Below are positions 28,532 to 37,228 of a stretch of 64,000 bases of DNA, piece after piece; within the stretch, counting starts at the first letter, position 1, and every line of letters starts with the position of its first letter. The notes beneath the pieces were generated by a model. It was not told the origin of the DNA. It did no database searches and was given only the letters and a program-made list of their open reading frames with translations. A program made the translations under genes and the position numbers. Origin of the DNA: Powellomyces hirtus (lineage: Eukaryota > Chytridiomycota > Chytridiomycetes > Spizellomycetales > Powellomycetaceae); assembly GCA_025526995.1 (NCBI GenBank), contig JAHLKG010000026.1, positions 278,001-342,000 of the forward strand. The letters run 5' to 3'.

Positions 28532-28906
28532 TTAAATAAGAACTCTGACATTGAAAACCGCGTTCACATTCTTTCCAAACTTACACTTATACCCCAACAG
28601 CATCATCGCGACAATAAAGTCACCGTTGGAAATGTACTCGCCCGTGTGTTTCTCAAGTTCATGCTTTAGATTATAGGACGTAAGGAGGTGGTAGTTCCTT
28701 TGTTTCGTAAAGCATTTTGGAATCTCGCTAATCGCCCTTTCTATGCGATTCATATCAAACATTGCCACGTTCAAGTTCAGATCACCCTTTTCCACTCGCG
28801 GCTTTCTTATGAGCGTTCCGCTACCCAGTTCGTTCCCATAGGGCGTTAAGATTACATTGTCCGGCAAACGCTCTAGAACGGCCTTGACATCTCCAACTTC
28901 AATCAT
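28532..28906 (-). CDS. Small viral protein with a phage/virus-type helical domain
   Basis: 124 residues, ATG 28906, TAA stop; the start is 11 bp from the right terminal repeat. The C-terminal half, TSYNLKHELEKHTGEYISNG followed by DFIVAMMLLGYK, resembles a short helical module I have seen in many phage and large-virus proteins (S-Y-x-L-K-H ... Y-x-S-N-G-x-F-I-x-A). Its function is not established. It is the outermost gene on the right side of the element. Confidence 0.6.
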   Translation of the reverse strand: MIEVGDVKAVLERLPDNVILTPYGNELGSGTLIRKPRVEKGDLNLNVAMFDMNRIERAISEIPKCFTKQRNYHLLTSYNLKHELEKHTGEYISNGDFIVAMMLLGYKCKFGKNVNAVFNVRVLI

Positions 28907-28917
28907 TTAACTATTGT

Positions 28918-29191
28918 GACAGAAATAACTTTTTGGACAATAAACGCGTTTTGACGCATTCGGACACAATGGACGATTTCGCAGGTTTTACATTTGCAGC
29001 AGTTGCAACCTATTTAAGCAAATGCGACTTATTCTACTGTTTCGACCAAAGTTCAACCCCAAAATCCAGGTTGGCAAGGCCGCCCTCGAGCCGCTTCGAC
29101 AAATTGCACTATTGCAAAAGTGAAAACAACCCCTCCATCTCCATCGAGGTAAAAAATCGTCGCAAAGCCCGTTCTGTCACCCTCTGCAGCA
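28918..29191 (-). repeat. Right terminal inverted repeat of the Polinton-like virus
   Basis: Ends CTGTCACCCTCTGCAGCA, the mirror of the left end. It holds AAACGCGTTT at 28942-28951 and the outward-reading open frame from ATG 28969. GTCGCT follows at 29192. Confidence 0.95.
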
Positions 29192-29362
29192 GTCGCTGAT
29201 GATCAGGGTGTTACATCCGGTATCGATTAGGATGCGGGCAAAGTGCCCTTATACCTTCCCATGGACCACAAATGTCTTCCTGTGAATGCGGGGTCCCGGT
29301 CTGTCTGTGGGGATCTTGTCTTGCATTCGGGGTTGGGGTACTGAGACGGTGCAAGCGTTCAG
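29192..29362 (-). pseudogene. Chromovirus pol, 5' part with protease DTG
   Basis: Reading leftward, this stretch encodes the start of the aspartic protease, with the active-site motif LIDTGCNTLIIS just before the Polinton junction. The frame matches the main pol part at 8213 across the GTCGCT duplication. An in-frame TAA lies at 29249-29251. The frame is offset by -1 from gag, which ends at 29359, so gag and pol overlap by only a few bases at the visible junction. Confidence 0.85.
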
Positions 29363-30576
29363 CACCCGGGGCGAAAATCCGAGCTGTTGACTGAGCCCCC
29401 GTCGCTGGCCGCCTCGTCTCCGGACCCTTCAGTGATCTCTACAGGGGCGGTGAACGTTCTATGCTCACCGGTTTTACCTTTACTTGCTGGGCACCCACGG
29501 GCGTAATGCCCCTTGCCCCCGCAGTTGAAACATTCGTTGCGCTCACGGCGTTCGTTGTAGATGGTGCGCTCACAGCGTGAAATCCCTTGGTAGTTGTCCA
29601 TACCGCGTGTGGGACGACCTGGACCTGAGCCATAGGGGGTGTGGCGTCCCCTTTCTCGTGCTTGATAGTTCCCTCGATGTACCTGAGCCGGCTGGACTGC
29701 AGCGTACTGACGTCTCCTCCTGTCGGGGGTTACCTGCGTGACATCGTCCGCATAGCCTCGAATCCTGTAGCATAGTAGAGCTTCATTCTGTAGCTTGGTG
29801 ATCGGGATCTCGGCGCCATTATTCCTCATGATTGCGGCATAGCAGTGGTCCCGAATGCGCTGGCCGACATGGTTGGTCGAGAATCCCGTCAAGAAATAGT
29901 CACGTTCTTGCCTTGGGGTAAGCCGCTCCTTGTCGGCAAGCGTTGCGATCTGGGCCCAAAGGGTATTGAACTTGGCGATATACTCCGATATGCTATTGGT
30001 GAAAACCAACCGCTTCATCTTTGCTTCTGCGGTGTTTCGTAAGTTGGCGGGGTAGAAGCGGATGCGGCGGATCCTCGTGAATTATTCCAATGTCGTGGGC
30101 TGGTCGCCGGCATCTCTGAGCATTTGCCACCATTCATCGGCGGTTTCCTTGAGGTACCCCGAGATGTGGTCGACGTCCCGGTGGTCCGTCCTGAAGTCGG
30201 TTGCCTCAAGGTAGCGCGTGTGGACCTTCAGGAACTCGTCAACCTTCGACACCATTTCTTCACTGTTCCCTTTTCCATCGAAGTGTGTCAGCTGCTTGCG
30301 AAGGTTCTCGCGGCGTTCCTTCTCAGCTTGCATTTGTGCGCGGTTTTCTTCCGCCAGGATGATGTCGACGTGCGGTGTTGCAACCGCTGGTTGGACTGGG
30401 GTCGGAATCCTTGAGAGAAGGGCTTCGAAGCGGGCCTCTCCCATTGCGATCTGTTCCTGCAGTAGGCGTTGGGTCTCCGCCAATTGTGCAGCTAACATTG
30501 CGACGGGGTTGTCGGTTGGTGTGTCGACTTCGGGTTCTCCTACTGCCATTGGGCTGTTCCTGGTGCTACGTGCCAT
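29359..30576 (-). pseudogene. Chromovirus gag
   Basis: ATG at 30576; the frame runs to TGA at 29359 with one in-frame TAA at 30082-30084. Residues 1-165 are helical and acidic, as in the Ty3/gypsy gag N-terminus (retrotransposon gag domain continuing through NTLWAQIATLADKERL and the following GFSTNHVGQRIRDH). Near the C-terminus is one CCHC zinc knuckle, CFNCGGKGHYARGC, preceded by an Arg/Gly-rich stretch. It makes the particle coat that packages RNA. The stop means this copy cannot yield full-length Gag without readthrough. Confidence 0.88.
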
Positions 30577-30589
30577 TGTTGTTGTCTAT

Positions 30590-30604
30590 GGGGTGGTGCT
30601 ACCA
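30590..30604 (-). promoter_or_regulatory. Primer binding site of the chromovirus
   Basis: Directly inside the 5' LTR, the minus strand begins TGGTAGCACCACCCC. TGG pairs with the CCA end of a tRNA, and the rest should pair with a tRNA 3' end reading GGGGTGGTGCTACCA. The tRNA was not identified. Confidence 0.65.
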
Positions 30605-30879
30605 TGTAATAATACTAGGTCCGTTGCCAGAGTCTAGTCTTCTATTCGGGAATTCCCTTTGTCTAATTCTACCATAAGATCTCTAAGTCTTGAATGCGCC
30701 TTCGTTGGAGCATTCCTACTTTTCTTCTAGGCCGCGGAGCGGCCCTGGTCACGTGATGGCCATCCTTGGCCATCCCTGAGGTCTAGTACCCTTCGGGATG
30801 CTGACGCTAGCATCCATCTCGCGCGGGACCCTTCCCGACGCGTGTCTAGGCTTAGGCTGGTGAGCCACGCCTCATTACA
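30605..30879 (-). repeat. 5' LTR of the chromovirus
   Basis: 275 bp, same length as the left LTR, with four differences. The element is transcribed leftward from here. CGTGT follows at 30880-30884. Confidence 0.95.
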
Positions 30880-30884
30880 CGTGT

Positions 30885-31512
30885 CATGTGGACAGACGAG
30901 AATGCAATTCAGATTGGGGGACAGTACCATCAACGTGTTTGGCGACAGCCCGGTGAGTGCTATTCACAAGAATGCATGCAGCCTGTTTTGAGAAAAGGTG
31001 TTACAGTAACGTTCTGGGGTTGTTTTATAGGAACCAGAGCTGGTCCAATCAACAGGATGATTGCACTGCCGCCAACTGAAAAGCAGAAGAAAAAGGGCAA
31101 AAGTCAAGGAATTGATTCAGAGGCTTATATCAAGCATTTGACAGAGCATTTCATGCCATTCTGGAGAGAAGTGTCTGCTCATTCTGAATGTATCTTTCAG
31201 CAAGATAACGCAAAGATTCATGTTTCACAGGAAACAATGGCATGGTTTAACTCTGATCCGAACCATCCAAGCATCATCATGAAGTGGCCAGCCAACAGCC
31301 TTGATTTAAACCCCATTGAAAACCTCTGAGCTATCTTGAAACAGTGTATTTATAGTCTCCAACCCAAACCTCCCTCTTGGGTGCAGCTGGAATTAGAAGT
31401 AAAAGATATCTGGGCTGCAATGGAGCCCAGCATCTTGCAGAATCTTGTTGAAAGCATGCCCCAACGCATGCAAGCCGTGCTCGCAGCTGAAGGAGGGCCG
31501 ACGCGTTATTAG
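30885..31512 (+). pseudogene. Tc1-type transposase, C-terminal catalytic part (broken)
   Basis: Continues the frame of 1538-1986. It holds the DDE catalytic triad of the Tc1/mariner superfamily: Asp in MWTDEN (about 30886-30903), Asp in QQDNAKIH (about 31199-31222) and Glu in LDLNPIENL (about 31300-31326). An in-frame TGA at 31327 directly follows ENL, a place where the family normally has Trp. The frame then stays open to TAG at 31510-31512. The two halves together give 1,077 nt, 359 codons including the stop. No TAA, TAG or frameshift breaks the frame before its end, only four TGA. Confidence 0.9.
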
Positions 31513-31600
31513 ACTAGACTAGACTAGATTCAGCCTTGTGACAGTGATGATATTGCGGATATCGCGTTTCTGAGTCATGTGACAGGGAATATCATTTAGA

Positions 31601-31634
31601 GGGGGGGGGTCCGCGTCTTTCTTGGAGGGCACTG
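31601..31634 (-). repeat. Right terminal inverted repeat of the Tc1-type element
   Basis: 34 bp starting with nine G on the plus strand, the inverted partner of 1369-1402. The TA duplication follows at 31635-31636. Confidence 0.9.
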
Positions 31635-31636
31635 TA

Positions 31637-31735
31637 AAATCCAGTCAACACGCGCGTGTCCTCCACCAGGTTCAGATCAACCCGATTTACGGTACCGCAT
31701 TTAGATGGACTCCCAAGTTTTTTTATTTTTTATTT
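31637..31735 (+). repeat. Host tandem duplication, copy B, right part
   Basis: The sequence after the second TA (31635-31636) continues AAATCCAGTCAACACGCGCG and matches copy A from about 856 onward. It lies just upstream of the PIG-N start codon, so the duplicated segment probably includes part of the PIG-N upstream region. Confidence 0.75.
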
Positions 31736-31807
31736 TTTGTCTTTTCCCGAGGTGCTTTGGTCGTTTTGTCTTCGCCATCCAATTTCTATTCTCGCCCTTT
31801 TGAGGAA

Positions 31808-34800
31808 ATGCCATCCTCTCAACAACGTCCGTACTCGCTGAGCTATGCCGTCGCACGTTTGCTGACCATCGGGTATGCTTCCTGACTCAAAGTGCGACAC
31901 TGACGCCTCCTTGGAACGCTGAACAGCAGCCCGTCTCATGCGCTCCATAGAGTTGTTTTCCATGCGATATACTCTTGGTCTATATTTGACATCTACTTTC
32001 GCTCTCCCCTCGTGCACGGAATGGAACCTGTGCTCCCTTCGCAACCGCCACCCGCGAGACGCCTTGTGCTTATAGTCGGTATGTTGAGTCTGGCATGGAG
32101 AGGGAGCAAGCGCATGGATCAAATTCCGGATGGAGCGGCTTTAGTTATGTGGTTGGAGGAACGATGAACGAGTGGCAGTCAAAGGTGGCGTTTGCCCGCG
32201 GGGGGTCCTGTGAAGAGACTGGAGTCGACGAAGCACGCGCAAAGCATAAATCTACAATATGAAGAAAAAGAAGGCGCTTGTTGAAAAATGGGAGTTATTC
32301 TCATCTGTCTCCATTGCTCGCGCAGCTGTGCGATCGTCTCTCGTCTGGCGCGAAGACATTTACTGATATCTGTCCGGGATTCCAGCCGATGGTTTACGTG
32401 CCGACAAACTCTTTGAACAACGGCTGCATTACGCCCCTTTCTTGAAGGAAATAGTGGAGGAGCGCGGAACGTGGGGCGTATCCCACACGCGAGTGCCCAC
32501 CGAATCACGACCGGGCCATGTGGCCCTCATTGCAGGTTTTTACGAAGATGTTAGCGCTGTAACAAAAGGTATTTGAATGCACCAGCTAGTCAGTTCCTCA
32601 CTGGAGCTGCACTGATCCTCAACCCAGCTCTCGCAATCGCTCTTGGGTAGGCTGGAAGATGAATCCGGTCAATTTCGACTCGGTATTCAATCAGAGCACG
32701 CATACATGGTCATTCGGATCACCCGATATTCTTCCCATGTTCGCTGAGGGCGCCACCGACCCGGGCAAAGTGGAAACGATCATGTACCCGCAAGAGAGTG
32801 AAGATTTCGCCAAAGGTGAGTGAACATTGGACACTCCTATGGCATTTCCGAGTCTCAAGCATGTGCTGTAGATGCTAGTAAACTCGACACATGGGTCTTC
32901 GAGGAATTTGATAAGATCCTGCACGACGCGAAACACAACACCACGCTCAATGATATGGCCAGAGAGCAAGGCGTTGTCTTTTTCCTACAGTACGCAGACT
33001 ATGTTGCTCCTATTGCTGATGCTTCGCTCAGTTCTGGTCATCCCGTTTACAGTCTCTTTCATTACTAGCTTACTGGGGTTGGACACAAATGGACATGCGC
33101 ATCGTCCCGAGTCTCTAGAGTAAGTGGGAATTGATCGCTGAGGTTGCAGAGCTCACGACTTAACCGCCATGCATCCGTTCATAGATATACGGAAAACATC
33201 AAAATCGTGGACGCTGGGATACGAAAGGTCGTCCAATCTCTTGAGGAATTTTATGGACATGATGGGCGTACTGCTTTCATCTTTACCGCTGATCACGGGA
33301 TGAGCAATCAAGGTAGGCCACAGCATCATACGAAATCAGCGTGAAACCCCCCAATTTTTTGAACTTGCACACTTAACAGGCAATCACGGTGATGGAAACC
33401 CGGACAACACCCGAACACCGCTGATAGCATGGGGCAGTGGCCTCCCTCTACCGAAACCGGCGCCGAAAACGCGTGGGAATTCCCTCGGCGGGCTTACCGA
33501 GGCTTGGGGCTTGAGCGATCTTCACCGTGTCGATGTCGAACAAGCCGACATTGCGCCTTTGATGGTAAGGAACAATTATCTCAATGATATTCATTGAGCC
33601 GCATGTCTCTGAATCGTTCTTCCTAAAGTCATTCCTGATTGGCGTCCCGTATCCAATGAACTCTGTCGGCGTTCTTCCTTTAGAATATCTGGCAGGCAGC
33701 GCTCACGACAAAGCCCTGGCGATATTTGACAATGCTCGCCAGATTCTGGCGCAGTATCGTGTAAAGGCTGACTCGAAGCGCCGTACCGAACCTTTTTTCA
33801 AACCGTTCAAACGCCTCGCCAATGAACAAGAGCTCGCTCGTGAAATTGCACAACTCATTGATCTCAAGCATTACCAGGACGCGACGGAAAAGAGTCTGGA
33901 ACTCATTTCCTTGTGTCTTGCCGGACTAAGATACTACCAGACGTATGTTTTTCTTATCAACCATCGACAACGATGCGACTCAACCCTAATATGTTTGGAT
34001 TTGTTCCCAGTTATGATTGGCTGTTTCTTCGGTCGGTCATTTCCTTGGGATACCTGGGCTGGGTGGCGTACAGCACTCTTTTCATTCTCCGCAGCGGTGC
34101 GTTACATGTTCCACCCACTCACAATGACGCAGCAGATCAACATAGCAAACAGGTATGCTGGCGCTCCTCTTGCGCGTCGCAAACTTCACGCATTGAATAT
34201 TCTCGGACAGGCGAATGCTTTGGCCCTTGGGGTGTTCGCAGTTCTGTTCTTTTTCTTGTACTGCAAAGAATCCCCTGGCCTATATTACGCGTATATCGCA
34301 TTTCCTATATACTTTTGGTCAGAATGCCTCCGCCAGCGACCGTACATCTCTGCCCTCGCGTCCAATGTCATGCAAAACCAGAAAGAAGCTTACAGAGCTG
34401 CTGCTACTGTTCTGTTCTACATTGTGGCTCTAGAAATCTTGGTAAGCGAGTACTACCTTGATGAGTTTGCAACTATCGACGGACCCAATGCACAGCCTGT
34501 CTAACTCAAGGTGCATTCAACACAGGTGTACAGCTATTTCAATCGCCAAATACTGACACCTTGCCTATGGTTCCTCGGCTTACTGTGGCCACAAACATTC
34601 CCGATTCATGTGAGGAGCGAGAACCGCACGCTGATCTCAGCGTGGGTGGCATCTTGTCTAGCAACAAGCGTGTTTCCGCTGCTTTCGGCGGAGAAGCGAG
34701 AGAATTCGCTGCTGGTGTAAGTTCCTGCCAGTCGATGCCCTTGGGATTGATCATCTTCCTCACCGAATTGGTGCCCCTTATACTTGAATAGCGCTCTGGG

Positions 34801-35927
34801 TGGAGTGGCCGTCGTGCTGTCCGGAATTTACGCATACGTTCGACTCCCTTCCTACACTGCCCGTGAGCTGCCTGAAACTTCTACGAAGTCGACAGCGGCT
34901 GGATCCAAGCCAGCTAATCAGGTTCGGATAGTTCTTGTCCAGGTAGGTTTACCATGCCCCCAGCCAATTAGCTCGTGATCGTATGTCCTGCCATGGTTAC
35001 TCATTCGTGGTGATCTCAGGTTGGCCTCGCAATTATCAGCGTTCTCGTCACTCTCGACACAACGTACCGGTTACATGCAAAGACCGGTCTTCCACTCCTG
35101 AATCAGAGCATCAGCTGGAGCGTTCTTGCAAGCGCAGCATTGATCCCGATCATTGACGGCGTGCACGTTGGACAACACTATCTCCGCCGTCTGGCCGTCA
35201 TTTACCTCGCCTTTGCTCCCGTCTTCATTCTTTTGACCATCTCGTACGAGACGTTATTCTATGTATGCTTCTCGGGTGTACTGGCCACCTGGCTCTCCCT
35301 GGAGAGAATCCTGTATGCTCAGGCTAGTACGGGGGCATACGATACGACGGTAGATATACTCTGACTGGTGCCTTTGTTGGCGGTTTGACATTGACGTGAT
35401 CACTCTTCACCCCTATGTAGGATGAGATATCTCCGCGCAGGCCTTCTTCTTCGCGCAACCTGCATCTGGGCGACCTCCGCGTAGCCGCCACATTCCTCCT
35501 CCTCACCAACGTTGCTTTCTTTGGCACGGGCAACATGGCCTCCGTCTCCTCCTTCTCCCTGGAGAGCGTGTACCGCTTCACTACCGTTTTCGCGCCGTTC
35601 CTCATGGGCGCCCTCCTGATTCTCAAGATCCTGATCCCTTTTTTCCTCCTCTCCTCCACCCTCGCCGTCCTTGCCCGGGCACTCCATCTCCCCGCCTTCT
35701 CCCTGTTCCTTCTGGTCCTAGCAACCACGGACATTATGACGCTGAACTTTTTCTTCTTGGTGAGAGACAATGGGAGTTGGTTAGAGATTGGCACGACGAT
35801 CTCGCACTTTGTCATTGCGTCCGCGTTCATCGTCTTTCAATGTATTCTGTTTGTGGCAAGTTGGGCCCTCGTCGGCTCAGTGCTGGTGCCTCCCCCAACC
35901 AAGGTTGCTGCAAAGAAGCGCACGTAG
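31808..35927 (+). CDS. MCD4: GPI ethanolamine phosphate transferase 1 (PIG-N / Mcd4)
   Basis: Fifteen exons: 31808-31872, 31951-32078, 32386-32568, 32651-32815, 32872-32989, 33069-33119, 33185-33312, 33380-33564, 33629-33942, 34011-34152, 34211-34441, 34526-34716, 34792-34942, 35020-35349, 35421-35927. They sum to 2,889 nt, 962 residues, normal for the family. It adds ethanolamine phosphate to the first mannose of GPI precursors in the ER. Signature parts: [77 protein letters not shown] (alkaline-phosphatase-like metal site) and a C-terminal multi-pass membrane region. Exon 10's end is the least certain border. The start codon is only 174 bp from the end of the transposon nest. Confidence 0.93.
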
Positions 35928-37228
35928 CATGCTTGTCGCGTCACTGTCATATCATTTCATAAGAAACTATGTGTGCGGGACTCAATACAATAACTTATAA
36001 CTATCACTTCTGGCTGGGTTGCTGCACAATTCGGCTGTGGAAATGAGGTTTTTGCATATGATATCCTTGACTGAACACTGTCGGCTCCACCTATGCTGTC
36101 GGCGCAGTGTGCAGATATAAGAGTCATATGACCGTCTGGTGTAATGCTTGCTCGTGAATGGAATGCCTTCTGCGCCTTGTACGCTCTCTTTGTCAATACC
36201 ATATCATAGATTACAGTCGCAGTGCCAAAAACCAGCGGACCCACTCTTGCATACTAGGGGTCAGCTGCTTTTTGGCACTGCACTGATATGTACAGTGTAT
36301 GCAGTGAGGATACTAGGGCTCAGCTGCTTTTTGGCACTGCCCTGATATGTACAATTCATGCAGTGACCTCTAATTCAAGGCCATAAGCGAGTTAATGGGT
36401 TACCGACACATACGGTTCGTGTGTGGCATTTGCATTGGGACTCACAAACGACGTCTATAGAGCGGTCATCTTTGCACCCCAGGCGTACTCTGCCGCCCCA
36501 CAATGGCTTACTAAGGCTTCGACCCGCCACGTTTGCGGCTAATGCCCCCGTCGTGCGAGTACGTCCATTGCTCCGGTATGCGTGAACTTACCAACTGAAG
36601 TGCACTGAATCAGAGCAGGTGCTTCGTCGCATTCGAATTCAGATGATTTCTAGACCTGAAGTGCACGGATCGATCCGCCCTCGAGTGGCCTTGCAGCGAT
36701 GGCCCCAGAATACCGTGATGAGAAGCGGTGATAGAAAGACATGCCCTAGTCCTCTTCTGACCTAGGACCATCTCCGGTTTTGACCGCGTCGACCTTGTTG
36801 CGAGCAATTCCCACATGCCTAACCTTACTAGCTGGTCATGGAGCTCCGCCAGCAACTTCGCAGTTTAAACTGTACATTCTTGCCCAGGCACTAGATGGCT
36901 AGGGAGACGGATAGAGTGGGGGTGAATGGCGATGGTAGGTCGGTGAGTGGGTCGAGTTAGTAGTAGATGGTAAATTGCCTTGTCCGAAGATGAGTTGGGA
37001 GCCATTTTATAGATTCCTGCACTGCGTCACGTGCACTAGTGCCACGTCAGCTAAATTGTTGACATGGCAACGCGCGCAAATGAACGACACCGATGCAGTA
37101 ACACGGGTTAGGGTCAAAGGGTAGGAAGCTCCAGCTGGGAGATCAGAAACCAACCGAGGAGCGACAGAAGAGATCATCGGCACGGTGGAATATACTCTGC
37201 TGTTTTTAACACGCAAGGCTTTTATATC
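35928..37228. other. Intergenic region between PIG-N and PRP19
   Basis: No gene seen. A 59-bp unit is tandemly duplicated at 36251-36309 and 36310-36366 (ATACTAGGGNTCAGCTGC...). The core TTTTTGGCACTGC of each unit also occurs inverted at about 36221-36233, so a hairpin is possible. Confidence 0.6.

Larger units (their letters stand above)
8214..29191. mobile_element. Polinton-like virus (integrated, nearly complete)
   Basis: 20,978 bp bounded by 274-bp terminal inverted repeats and a perfect 6-bp target duplication GTCGCT (8208-8213 and 29192-29197), the duplication size typical of Polinton/Maverick integrases. It encodes a retroviral-type integrase, polymerase-helicase, double-jelly-roll-type major capsid protein, penton, A32/FtsK-like packaging ATPase and a large fiber, so a virion is likely. 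Genes are packed with short gaps and no introns, unlike the host. The two terminal repeats differ at only two positions. The only break noticed in the core genes is a TGA in the polymerase-helicase frame. A capsid protease was not found. Confidence 0.93.
1987..30879 (-). mobile_element. Ty3/gypsy chromovirus LTR retrotransposon, split by a Polinton-like element
   Basis: Bounded by two 275-bp LTRs (TG...CA ends) and a perfect 5-bp target duplication CGTGT (1982-1986 and 30880-30884). On the minus strand the order is 5' LTR, primer site, gag, protease-RT-RNase H-integrase-chromodomain, a region with an antisense gene and repeats, polypurine tract, 3' LTR. Without the nested Polinton-like element it is about 7.9 kb. 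The LTRs differ at only 4 positions, so insertion was fairly recent, but gag and pol each carry an in-frame stop and pol is split. Confidence 0.95.
1369..31634 (+). mobile_element. Tc1/mariner-type DNA transposon, split by an LTR retrotransposon
   Basis: The two ends are 34-bp inverted repeats (left starts CAGTCCCCTTCAAG; right, read inward on the minus strand, starts CAGTGCCCTCCAAG). They are flanked by TA on both sides (1367-1368 and 31635-31636), the target duplication typical of Tc1/mariner elements. Removing the nested retrotransposon and one copy of its CGTGT duplication leaves 1,368 bp with one transposase frame of 358 codons. The element is inactive here, because the transposase holds four in-frame TGA codons and a 29-kb insertion. 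It is the oldest layer of the nest. Confidence 0.93.
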
